Assembly: GCF_004379255.2 (NCBI RefSeq)
Contig: NC_056039.1
Location: forward strand, 9,660,501-9,724,500
Reading direction: 5' to 3'
Length of the DNA: 64,000 nt
Source of the DNA: Salvia splendens
Taxonomy: Eukaryota; Streptophyta; Magnoliopsida; Lamiales; Lamiaceae
Shown here in pieces: positions 23,938 through 33,792 of the stretch (its first letter is position 1; each line of letters begins with the position of its first letter). The notes below the pieces were generated by a model. The model was not told the origin of the DNA and did no database searches. It saw nothing but the letters and a program-made list of their open reading frames with translations. The position numbers and the translations under genes are program-made.

Positions 23938-24398
23938 GTTGACGAAGCCTGAAGCGCAGCTTGTCGCCGTCCGTCGCTGTTGCAGGTAAGCCAATAGACT
24001 CGTCGTCGTCGATTATGCCGCCGTCGTCGTTGCAGCTTGTCGATTAGGTTAGGTTACGCGATTTGTGGATTGATTTGGGGACGAATTTGTGGGGTGATTT
24101 GGGGGTGGGGTGATTTTGGGGACGAATTTGAGGGGGGTTTTTATTTTTGTATTTTTTTATTAAATTTATTTTGTTATTTAATTACACAGTCAACAATTAT
24201 TGACCATGTCAGCCGCCACGAGGCGCCACGTCAATTAAATTCGACACGTCAGCTCGCTCTTTCGCCGGAATTACCGTCGTGGGAAATACCAGACAAAATG
24301 CAAAGTTCGTGACTTTATACGTCAACTTTAAAGCTCATGGGAAAAATCGGAATTCGGGAAAAGTTCATGACTTTTAAGGCAGTTATCCCATTCAATTA

Positions 24399-24940
24399 TT
24401 ATAATATTTTCCAGTTCTGATCCTCACACGTTCTATTTAGAGCATCACATTCCGGTTGGGGAATAGACTGATCGGATTTCAGATACTACTACTTCTTTTT
24501 ACCTGCTCTACTTCATCTGTTTCAGTGATCTGAAAGTCGGCTTCTTAGGTATACCTTTTTAGTATGCCGAAGATTTTTTTTTTGTATGTATAGGTGCAAT
24601 GTATGTTGTATAAGCATTGTGCGGTTTGATATGACCGATTGGTGGTGAAATGGAGCAGATCTAGGGTTTGGAGTAGCTGATTTTCTTTCTACTCATTTTG
24701 ATGTTGATGTTTTTGTTGAAATTGTGCACGTTTTTATTTGAAATGCTGTTGCTTCTGCAGCGGAGCTGGATTTGGCGATTTGGCGTCAGTGTTCTGTTTT
24801 TGCTGAGTTAAGGGGAGGATTCTAATGAGGTAAATGAATGTTGCTTTTTTTTTTTGCTTTAAGTGATTAGTTTGAAGGAAGTATGATGTGTGCTTGATAG
24901 TAGATATTGAGATACTGGGATAAGATAGTGGAGTGTGAAG
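24399..24940. promoter_or_regulatory. Upstream region and 5' UTR of the UXT gene
   Basis: 540 bp between the MULE right target duplication and the transporter start, so the transposon now bounds the promoter. A clean TATA box is not obvious. T-rich stretches with CAG (TTCTGCAG at 24756) suggest a possible 5'-UTR intron. No coding region. Confidence 0.4.
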
Positions 24941-27900
24941 ATGAGTGAAGGCAAGAAGTATCAGCTGGGGACGATTGGAGCGTTGAGTCTTTCAGTGGTT
25001 TCATCTGTTTCGATCGTGATATGCAACAAGGCACTCATTAGCACTCTTGGCTTCACTTTTGGTGAGATTTCGATGGACCTGATTCATCAACTTATTATTA
25101 AAGTGAGCTTTGCTGCGCTGCTTTGCCTGTCAAAAACACTCTCTTCTTTATGTTCTGTTCTTGCTTATATTCATAAGTTGCTTCGATTTTCTAGGCAATT
25201 CATCTGTGGTACACTATCTAAGTAGTTAAATTGCTCCCATGAAGGTTTTGTCAAATTTCAGTTTATTATAAGAGTGTAGTCAAACTCAAATATTTCAGTT
25301 TGTGAAAAGAAGATAGGTAGTCTTTTACTTATTCAACTTGTCCAGATAACTTTGGTTTCGTATTCCACATTTCTCTTTTCGTGGTTCTGACGAGGTATCC
25401 TGTAAATTTCTAAAAACAATCACATGTTTTTATAAGAAAACATGATTTGAACGCCCTGCCATAATTTAGTCTGATTTAAGGACACTAAATTATGCAGACA
25501 GTGTGATGGTACTTTCTCTTTTAACTTATTTCAAACTTAGCAAAGAATGCCCACCTAATGCTTGGGTAACTACAAAAGGATGTACCCAATTTTGTTTTCC
25601 ATCCTTTATGACATGTGACACCTATGTGGCAGTTCCTAATTTTAAGTGTAGCAAATTTGTTATTAATAGCGAAAGATCAAATTTCACACTTGTTACTTCT
25701 TCAAGTTATTGGAGGATATTAAACATATAAGGATAGCATTTGCAATTAAGGGTGTGCTCTTTAGCTGTCTTTCTTAAAACATCTTGCCACACTTGAGAAT
25801 GGAGCTCATTCTAGTTTATTGGTTATTGCATGAAATTTGTTGACATTGAGATTTGGACCGACTGAAACTCTCTTTTGATGAAATGTCTTTGAGCCATTAT
25901 ACTAATACCACAATCTTGACTATCTATTATTGCATGTGGGCATTTCATTTTTGAAGTCACTTTTATTGTGTGATTGATTGAAAATTTTCTGATGATTTGT
26001 CTTATTAGTTACAGAGAAAACACATTGGTATTTGAATTTTTTTTATCCGTCTAGTTGTTTTTTCCCGCAACCTGATTGCTCTAGCCATCAAAGTCTAGTT
26101 TCAGTTTTAGGCTCTTGAATTCTCTAACTTTTGTTTTCTCCTGTTATTTTACTTTTGCAGCTACAACTCTTACTAGCTGGCATCTTCTTGTTACTTTTTG
26201 CTCTCTTCACATTGCTCTATGGATGAAATGGTTTGAACACAAGCCTTTTGATTCAAGAGCAGTCATGGGATTTGGAATTCTTAATGGAACATCCATTGGA
26301 CTTCTAAATCTTAGCCTGGGTTTCAACTCTGTTGGTTTCTATCAGGTTAGTTTATGTTTAAAAATTCAAGTTCTGTCATGCAATTTAGGATACTAATGAG
26401 TTTTATTTGTATGCGGAAATCCCTCAAGATAAGAGAATCATCTTATAAAATAGTTTTTCGTGTGCAGAATAAGTAATCACTATCCCATGTTAGGCGAAGT
26501 GCAAAAGAAAAAGGTTGAATTCTTTCTTCAGTACAGACAATAGCTATGCCCTTAAGGGACAACCTTCAGTTTCTGTGGATCACATTAGGTTGTCCACATA
26601 AGAGATTGTACCACAGTCTAGTTCATTCAGTTGCATGAAATAAAATATAACTTGGGGTTGGGGCAAACAGATTTCAGTTTCTTATTATAGGTGCTTATGA
26701 GTATAAGTAGATTACAATGTGTTGTATTTGATATCTTTCAGTTAAAGAACATAGTCCCTTCAGTTTCCATTCTGCTAGTGGTTGATAGTTACGTTTGGAA
26801 GCTTTATCTAACAAACATAATTTTTTTATATTGGTAGCAATATTCTACCCTCCCTCTATTTTCTCTAACCTATTTCAAATTAGGTTAAGTTCTTATAATC
26901 TATGGCTTATGCTTTTCAGATGACAAAATTGGCAATCATCCCATGTACTGTCCTTTTAGAGACTCTTTTCTTCAGAAAGTTGTTCAGGTTAGATCTTTAA
27001 ATCTCTCTTCCAGTTGCTTAGTTTGTATTCTTTATGTGTGATAATGAACTATACTACCATTTCAAACCCTTTCTTTTACTATCAAGTCACTTTTTTACCT
27101 TTCTTTACAGTGTACTGTACAGTTCATATCAAATAATAGAGAGAATTATCATAAATTATAGAATTCCCTGTTGAATCATAGATATATTGGTAGTTTACAG
27201 GTAAAAAATTACTATTTCCTGGTCATCAACACAAATAAGTATCTTTCAGAAAATTATAATTGCTCGCTGGCATTTGTCTAGTTTGAACCTGTTTTGATTC
27301 CCTCCAATATACTCCCTCCCTCCCACAAAGTTTGTCCCATTTTACCATTTCGGTCCGTCCCACAAAGTTTGCCCCATTTGGAATATACCATAAAAAGACA
27401 TTAAATACACCCCCTCCATTTCTCCCAATGTGGTACCCTTATTCCACTACACCCCTCCATTGCTCCCAATGTGGGACCCTTATTCCACTACACATCCGTT
27501 TAATACAAAGTCAAACAATTTCTTAAAATCCGTGCCGGATCAAATTGGGACAAACTTTGTGGGACGGAAGGAGTAGTATTTAATATGGGTTGACCATATA
27601 GTCTCTATTTCCTTGTTGACTATGCACAAGATATGCTTCTTTCGTTAACTCTGGCTTAGTTCCTAACTTCCTATGGGGTTTTGCTGCTAATATATTTTTT
27701 TACCTCTGTTTGCAGTAGGAATATCCAAATTTCACTAGTTGTTCTTCTCTTGGGCGTTGGGATTGCAACTGTGACTGATTTGCAGCTTAATGTCCTGGGT
27801 TCCGTCTTGTCCCTGCTTGCAATTGTAACAACTTGTGTTGCACAAATTGTATCCTCAGCTATTTTATTGCAGTTTTATTCTCATGAGTTCTCTTCATGGA

Positions 27901-28780
27901 AATTTGAGATAAAAAGGCAACTATAATTTGGTTATTCTCGAGTCCTCTCCTCTCCGGCTCTAGTAGCAATCTCAATCGTTAATTTCCTTTTTGGCTTATT
28001 GATTTGTCAGCAGTTTTAATTTTGAGTTTTTGGGATCTTAACATGATGCACCATTAGATGACAAATACCATCCAGAAGAAGTTCAAGGTTTCTTCAACCC
28101 AACTTCTGTATCAATCTTGTCCCTATCAGGCAATCACTCTATTTGTAACTGGACCGTTTGTGGATGGGCTTCTGACGAAGCAGAATGTATTTGCTTTCAA
28201 CTATACTCCTCAAGTGCTGGTAAGAACTGGAACTCTTCCTTGCAGTTGTTTGATAATATACAGCACTTAACTCTGTTTTATTCTTCCCTTATTACAGGCA
28301 TTTATTGTCCTATCCTGTTTAATATCAGTTTCCGTGAACTTCAGCACCTTTCTTGTAATTGGAAAGACATCACCAGTTACTTATCAGGTCCTAGGGCATT
28401 TGAAAACGTGCCTTGTTTTAGGCTTTGGTTATGTTCTTCTACGAGACCCCTTTAGCTGGCGGAACATTTTAGGAATCTTGATTGCTATAGTGGGGATGGT
28501 ACTGTACTCGTATTGTTGCTCTATCGAGAGCCAGCAAAAGGCCAGTGCTGAAGCAGCACAAATTTCCCAGGTACTCATTTTTCTGTCTTACTTGTGTGTG
28601 TGTGTGTGTGAAATGTGCTGAAAGCTGATTTTGCTGACTATCCTGTTTCTGTGTGAGAAGGCCAAGGAAGCTGAATCCGATCCCCTAATAAGTGCAGAAA
28701 ACGGTAGTGGAATTCTTGCTGAGGGGGTTGGTGGTGTAAGGGCTCCGGGATGGAACTCAAACAAGGACCTGCGTGCATGA
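24941..28780 (+). CDS. UXT3: UDP-xylose (nucleotide-sugar) transporter, UXT type
   Basis: Complete, 353 residues in seven exons: 24941-25061, 26161-26345, 26920-26987, 27716-27848, 28058-28219, 28298-28570, 28661-28780. Golgi/ER antiporter of the NST/TPT (drug/metabolite) superfamily, bringing UDP-xylose into the lumen for cell-wall xylan and xyloglucan synthesis. Signature stretches: GTIGALSLSVVSSVSIVICN, KALISTLGFTFATTLTSWH, LNLSLGFNSVGFYQMTK, CTVLLETLFFRK, TVTDLQLNVLGSVLSLLAI, MTNTIQKKFKVSSTQLLYQS, VLSCLISVSVNFSTFLVIGK, TSPVTYQVLGHLKTCLVL and LLRDPFSWRNILGI. About ten membrane spans, with a hydrophilic C-terminus (AKEAESDPLISAENGSG). The UXT class is clear; UXT3 rather than UXT1/2 rests only on the nardilysin neighbour, as I recall it from Arabidopsis (At1g06890/At1g06900). 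Confidence 0.9.
27312..27573. mobile_element. Stowaway MITE in a UXT intron
   Basis: Long near-perfect inverted arms: CTCCCTCCCTCCCACAAAG with TTTGTCCC at the left and GGGACAAACTTTGTGGGACG with GAAGGAG at the right, each flanked by TA (27310-27311, 27574-27575). It lies between exons 3 and 4. A further internal direct repeat (CACCCCTCCATT.CTCCCAATGTGG) occurs at 27411 and about 27450. Confidence 0.9.
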
Positions 28781-29799
28781 AACTTAGGTAGCATCGGCTC
28801 GATTAAATGGTCCGCATGGAAGCAATTGTGGCAGCGATGAAGATGTTGCTGCAAGGCACCACCATACTTTTGTATTTTAATAGATTGGAACTTTATATCT
28901 ACCTGTAGTAGAGAGCTGAATGAGTTTTGTATACTCTTTCCGGTTAAACAGTTTTGTATACTCTTCTAGGTGTGCCAATACAGAATAGATTCTCTTTTAT
29001 TCATCAGCTTCCAAGCGACTGTTGCCCTCATTCTCACTTTCATTGTATAATTTTAAATATTTTATAGTAGCTTCATTTCATTTTGATTGGTGAAAAGGAA
29101 GTCCCTCGAGTCCAATATATCAAGTTTATTACTCCCTCGGTCCCAATTTAGGAGTGCAATTTAGTGAGGGCATAGTTTTAAAAAATTGTTGGAGTGTGTA
29201 ATAATTGAAGTGATGCAGTGGTTGTTGGAGTGTTTAATAATTGAAATGAGGCAGTGGAAAGTGAAATCACTTTTTATATTTAGGATTTTATTTTGTTTTA
29301 TTTTTATGAAATTAATAACATTTGACTATTCAATACTTAACTTACACTGTGTGAATGACTTACTCACAGAATGGCTATTGTTGTGGGAGATGCAATTGTT
29401 GTTGACCACCCTGATATGTGAAGACTTAAATTTGTCCCAAATTCGAATATCTTTTAAATTGAATTTATTATATTTAATTTTTAAAATCTGGTTTCTCCAA
29501 CAGTAAACAACGAATTATATACATACGCCATCAAAATAGTTTTTATTTTTCACGGTGAATACCCTCGGTAATTATTAAAAAAAATCCACTTTTTTCTCTA
29601 TCGATCTTCTAGTGTACTTCCTTTTTAATACTTTTTTACTCCTAATTTACCCATCTTATCTCTTTCTTTTATATTAATATTAATTTCGCATTAAAATTTA
29701 TTATAATTTGTACGGTGTAATAAAACTCTACGGAAGTAGTTGGATTATAAATTAAAAAAAAGAGAATAAATTCCAAAATTAAAATAGAAGAAGCGTCTT
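28781..29799. other. Intergenic DNA between UXT and RPS26
   Basis: UXT 3' UTR, then AT-rich DNA. A Stowaway-like end (TACTCCCTCGGTCCCAATTT) occurs at about 29131, but I could not pair it with a right end. A direct repeat GTTGGAGTGT.TAATAATTGAA is at 29189 and 29224. No gene seen. Confidence 0.5.
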
Positions 29800-29892
29800 T
29801 GGGCTTCTCTCTAAGGGCCCAATCTGGAGGTCCATGATATCAGCTATATAAACCCTCAACTTCTACCTTCCACAGAGTAGTACTAACCCTAA
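29800..29892 (+). promoter_or_regulatory. Ribosomal-protein-type promoter: site II, TATA and telo-box
   Basis: TGGGCT at 29800 and GGCCCA at 29816-29821 are site II-type elements; CTATATAAACC at about 29844 is a TATA box; AACCCTAA at 29885-29892 is a telo-box. This combination is the established signature of plant ribosomal-protein gene promoters, and it lies 50-145 bp upstream of the RPS26 start codon. Confidence 0.75.
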
Positions 29893-29942
29893 ATCCTGAG
29901 TGAGCGCCTCCGCTTCCAGTGAGAAAAAACAGTCAACCAAAG

Positions 29943-31459
29943 ATGGTAGAGATTTCGCTAATTCCTGTTTATCGTTCTCACTAACTTTTCTGCAATTATC
30001 TTCCCCCCTTCAAGGTGTTAAATTTATGTTTTCCATTGATGTAGACATTCAAGAGAAGGAACGGTGGGCGCAACAAGCATGGCCGCGGCCACGTCAAATT
30101 CATCCGCTGCTCCAACTGTGGAAAATGCTGCCCCAAGGTTTTATTTTTATACAGATTTTGGTTCTCTGATTTCGAGATCTTTTTATTTGCTTTGAGTTTC
30201 GTTTACTTTTGTTTGCTAATAATTTGAATAGGAAGGTTGGTTTTATTGGTGTTATGCGTATTTCTTTGTGGTGCTATTCATCTTTTCTAATTTGTTTGAA
30301 ATTTTTTGCTTGTGTATTCAGATGTTGAGAGATTTGATGGTTGAAGTAGTAATATCAGTATTTCAATAAACAACCACTATAATAAAGGGCATGCCACAAA
30401 ATATTTACTGATCAGATCTGAATTTTATTCAAAAGCCATATACTATTATTATGCAGTATTTGATTTTATTTATGGTGATCATGAAGGTCTCAATTTACAT
30501 TTGCTTACAGAAAGTATTTGCCTGATAGTATGCTCTATGCGTATGAAGTTGCTTTTGGTCGCTTAAAATTTTAAAGCATGATTAGCAGTATGTATTATTA
30601 TCAGAGAAATTGTATTTATGCTGAGTTTTACATTAGGACAAGGCAATCAAGAGATTCCAAGTCAGAAACATAGTTGAGCAAGCAGCTGTCAGGGATATCC
30701 AGGAAGCTTGTGCTTTTGATGGTAAGCTTTTCCATGTCCTTTTAAGTTTCTGATTGGCGCCATCACATCCCCATGTTTATCTCCGAGAGTACCCAAAATT
30801 AAAGACTGTTGCTGGTATGCAAATTTGTTTTGTACAGGATACACCCTTCCTAAGCTGTACGTGAAGGTGAACTACTGTGTTTCATGCGCCATTCACTCGA
30901 AGGTTGTGAGGGTCCGCTCTGTTACTGACAGGAGAAACCGTGAGCCACCACAGCGTTTCAGGCGCCCAAGGGTTAGTTTCCATTGCATATCTTTAGCCTA
31001 CTAGTTATGTTCTGGCTTTCTCACATTTTGTTTACCTAGCTCAAGTCCAGGTCTCATTTGTATTTTGTGGTTTACTTGAGTGTCCATATTTTTGGTCCTT
31101 CATACAATCTGTTTGCTCCTTTTAGCTTTGATATTGCGTTGTTTATGTTACAAATATCGGTACTTATGTCTTTAATGTAAAACAAAGATATCCCAAAATT
31201 AGATTAGAATCATTGAGCCAATCACTGCATGTTTGATGTTTGCATGAGCCATTCTCAATGCTCTGTTCCTTCTGTATCATATACTCCAGTAATCTCATGC
31301 TTCTAACTTATACTATGTGGTTTTAACCTAGTTTTTGTGATAGTTTGAACATCTATTCTTTACTTATATCCTGGCTCTGTTCCATGTTGACAGGATGACC
31401 TTCCTAAACCAGGACAGCCTCCTCGTGTTGGTGGTCCACCTGCTGCTGCCCGTACCTAA
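29943..31459 (+). CDS. RPS26: 40S ribosomal protein S26 (eS26)
   Basis: Complete, 126 residues in five exons: 29943-29945, 30045-30137, 30637-30721, 30838-30971, 31394-31459. Exon 1 contributes only the ATG, followed at once by an intron; the next exon opens [19 protein letters not shown]. Further hallmarks: [19 protein letters not shown] with zinc-binding Cxx[33 protein letters not shown] with the second CxxC, and [19 protein letters not shown], then a Pro/Gly/Ala-rich tail. eS26 sits at the mRNA exit channel of the small subunit. The start is fixed by homology and by the splice donor that follows it. Promoter motifs upstream fit a ribosomal-protein gene. No lesion seen. Confidence 0.96.
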
Positions 31460-32442
31460 TTATTTCGCCTGCTTATTTGCTGCTAGACTTCCATGCATTT
31501 GTGTTTTCTATGTAGTTTTGCAAAGACATCTGATCAATGATTGATCTGCAACTTAAGTTTTGAATTTTTTTAAGTTTTGTTACAGTTAAGACTTTTTATA
31601 TGACCAGTTTGCACTGTTTTATGATATTTCATTATACTATGTTTTAACAGTGCCGTGAATTACGTGTATCTTTCTATCTGTAGTTATTGCTAAGAATCTT
31701 ATAGATTAGAACTTCATCTAAGGGTACTTATAAATTCAATTTATTTCCCTTGTATTAAATCAGTTTCGAAGCAAGCTTGTTCTTCCAATTCAAAAGTTGT
31801 TTTTCTCATCTTTTGCTCATTATTTTGGAATAGCTATAGCTAGGCCATTTGAAGCTTTTTTTCCAAGAGACGCCAATGGAGACAGACGACGTGTTTTTAC
31901 ATTTTTCTCTAGTGTTTAGGGAATATCAATTTTTTTTGAGTTACTATAAAAAAAGAATTGATGAATAACACGTTAAATTTATACTCTACATGCCTCTTTT
32001 TAATAAAAAACGTGGAGTAACTTTTTAATCAATACATATATATATACAGCAACGGAGCACTGGCCAACAATTGTTCGTATTAGTAAGCCTGAGTCTGATT
32101 TACTCGTGTGATAGAAGTTAGCCTTAGTGGGCTATTAGTTATATGGCAACAATTGCCCGTATTAGTAAGTCTGAGTCTGATTTACTCGTATGATAGAAGA
32201 TAGCCTTAATGGCCTATTAGTTATATGTTATGTTGGGCTTGGGTCATTAGAGTTTAGTGATTATAATGGAAGCCCAAATTTCTAAGTATATATACTTTTA
32301 AATCTAATTTATACAACTTCATATTACTAAGAGGATGCACTAATAAATATTCTATCATATTCCAAGTTTTCACACACCATTTTTAGTTTAATATTTTTGT
32401 GATCATCTTAATCTTATCGTATATGAGTTGTGATCAATGTTG
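31460..32442. other. RPS26 3' UTR and AT-rich intergenic DNA
   Basis: No gene seen. A short (TA)n run lies near 32035. The 82-bp tandem duplication at 32065-32228 is listed separately. Confidence 0.5.
32065..32228. repeat. 82-bp tandem duplication
   Basis: CAACAATTG.YCGTATTAGTAAG, then GAGTCTGATTTACTCG and CTATTAGTTATATG, repeated at 32065 and 32147 with about ten substitutions, so older than the 47-bp duplication near the expansin. Confidence 0.85.
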
Positions 32443-33503
32443 AACCAATTTTAAAAACCGAATTAGAGACCAAATCTGATCCATTCATTTTTATAATCTT
32501 GTGGTATTAGGGAAAATATTCAATTTGTTCATATGCTCTCACCAACACCAGCGAGAACGTCTCCAGCCCTCTCATCGTGCTGCACGCCAGTGGCGGCGAC
32601 AACGAGCGATGGAGGGATGCTCGAGCGGCGGCGTGACGAATGGCTAGGCGGGCAGCAGAGGCGGCTGCAGGACGGAGGCGAACCACTACGATACAACACG
32701 ACGAGCGGCGTCCAGCAGTGCTACGACGCTGCAACTGGAGGTGACGCCGGGGACTATGACAGTGATGTTGACTGTCCATTGGAGGTGCAGGAGTCGCAAC
32801 GACAGCTGGACCGGAAGGGGCAGCAGCAGGCGACTGAAACGTGGAGACGCTCTAAATGCGCATAGGGGTAGTAATGAACTATAATTTTGACATGTTTTTG
32901 ACATACAATAATGATACAACAATTAACTGTGTTAAACGTTAAACGGTAGTAATGAACTATATTCAATAAATAATGAATCAAATGAACGTTTGTAATGAAA
33001 TAAATATGACATTTTATTGAAATACAATGTTAACTGTGTTAAACGTCAAACGATAGTAATGAACTTATTACTTCATTCAGTCATGTTATTACTTCATCCA
33101 GTTATTTTTTTACTTCATTCAAATAGGTTTTTACTTCATTCATTCTTCATATTTTACTTCATTCAGAGAGGATATTACTTCATTTAACTAGTTTATTGCT
33201 CCATTCAACTTGATTATTATTTCAATCAACTAGATTATTTAGTTTATTTAGATTTTTATATTACTTCATTCGACTAGGCTATTACTTTATTCCACTAGTT
33301 TATAGTACTTCATAATGTGTTATGACATGTCTCTTAGTTGAAGTTAATTCAGTATTTAATGAATGACGAAAATTCGGTTGAAGTAATTTGGCTACCTAAT
33401 GAAGAGCGAAAATTTTCACTACATCATATCATCTAATCCATCAAATTCAAAATCCTATGGTCCAAATTTGGTCTCTAGTTCGGCATTAAGAAATGGATTT
33501 TGA
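32443..33503. mobile_element. TIR element of unclear superfamily with GC-rich insert and TTACTTCATT repeats
   Basis: Left CCGAATTAGAGACCAAATCT (about 32458) and inverted right CCGAACTAGAGACCAAATTT (about 33492) match over about 40 bp, with GGACCAT/GATCCAT next inside. Exact ends and target duplication could not be fixed. The interior has a GC-rich stretch (32530-32870, open on the + strand, no recognised domain), a repeated AACTGTGTTAAACGT segment (32924, 33030), and many copies of TTACTTCATTCA. No transposase; probably a non-autonomous MULE-like element with captured DNA. Confidence 0.5.
33060..33310. repeat. Degenerate TTACTTCATTCA array
   Basis: TTACTTCATTC or a one-base variant recurs about every 20-30 bp (33067, 33090, 33112, 33131, 33152, 33175, 33254 and others) with ACTAGTTTATT-like spacers. 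It resembles the spaced TTGACATG array in the MULE at 9332 in style but not in sequence. Confidence 0.65.
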
Positions 33504-33792
33504 ATAATGGGACTCTATCGTATATACTTTATTTAGGTTATTTCTTTAATCTCTTTTTTATATTAATCTATTTTCAATATTATAAATATTTATAATACTT
33601 CTTTTTATATAGTACATTATATATGTTGTAAGTTTTGAGACAATTACTTCCTTTTTTATGTATATATTAGAAGAGCATAAGAAAATTGTCACGACAAAGT
33701 GCTCTAAATATCAGTGAAATATTTTATTGATAACGAGACTATTCTTTGATAGTTTAAAGTCATGGCGATCAATCTAATACAATTATCATTTA

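Larger units (their letters stand above)
19108..24389. mobile_element. Two-gene Mutator-like element (MULE), 5.3 kb
   Basis: TIRs of about 110 bp: left GGGATAACTGCCTTAAAAGT, right inverted GGGATAACTGCCTTAAAAGT, continuing with high identity to GGTATTTCCCA. A perfect 9-bp target duplication ATTCAATTA lies at 19099-19107 and 24390-24398. Inside are two convergent genes: a GRF zinc-finger protein (+, 19890-20303) and a MURA-type transposase (-, 23937 to 20699). This two-gene layout recalls maize MuDR (mudrA/mudrB), but the second gene is unrelated to mudrB as I know it. The near-identical TIRs and intact TSD suggest fairly recent insertion, although the transposase has one in-frame stop. Confidence 0.93.

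Noticed and set aside
32533..32865. 110-residue GC-rich open frame
   Set aside because: Low-complexity composition, no domain, and a similar frame on the opposite strand; treated as possibly captured DNA, not a gene.
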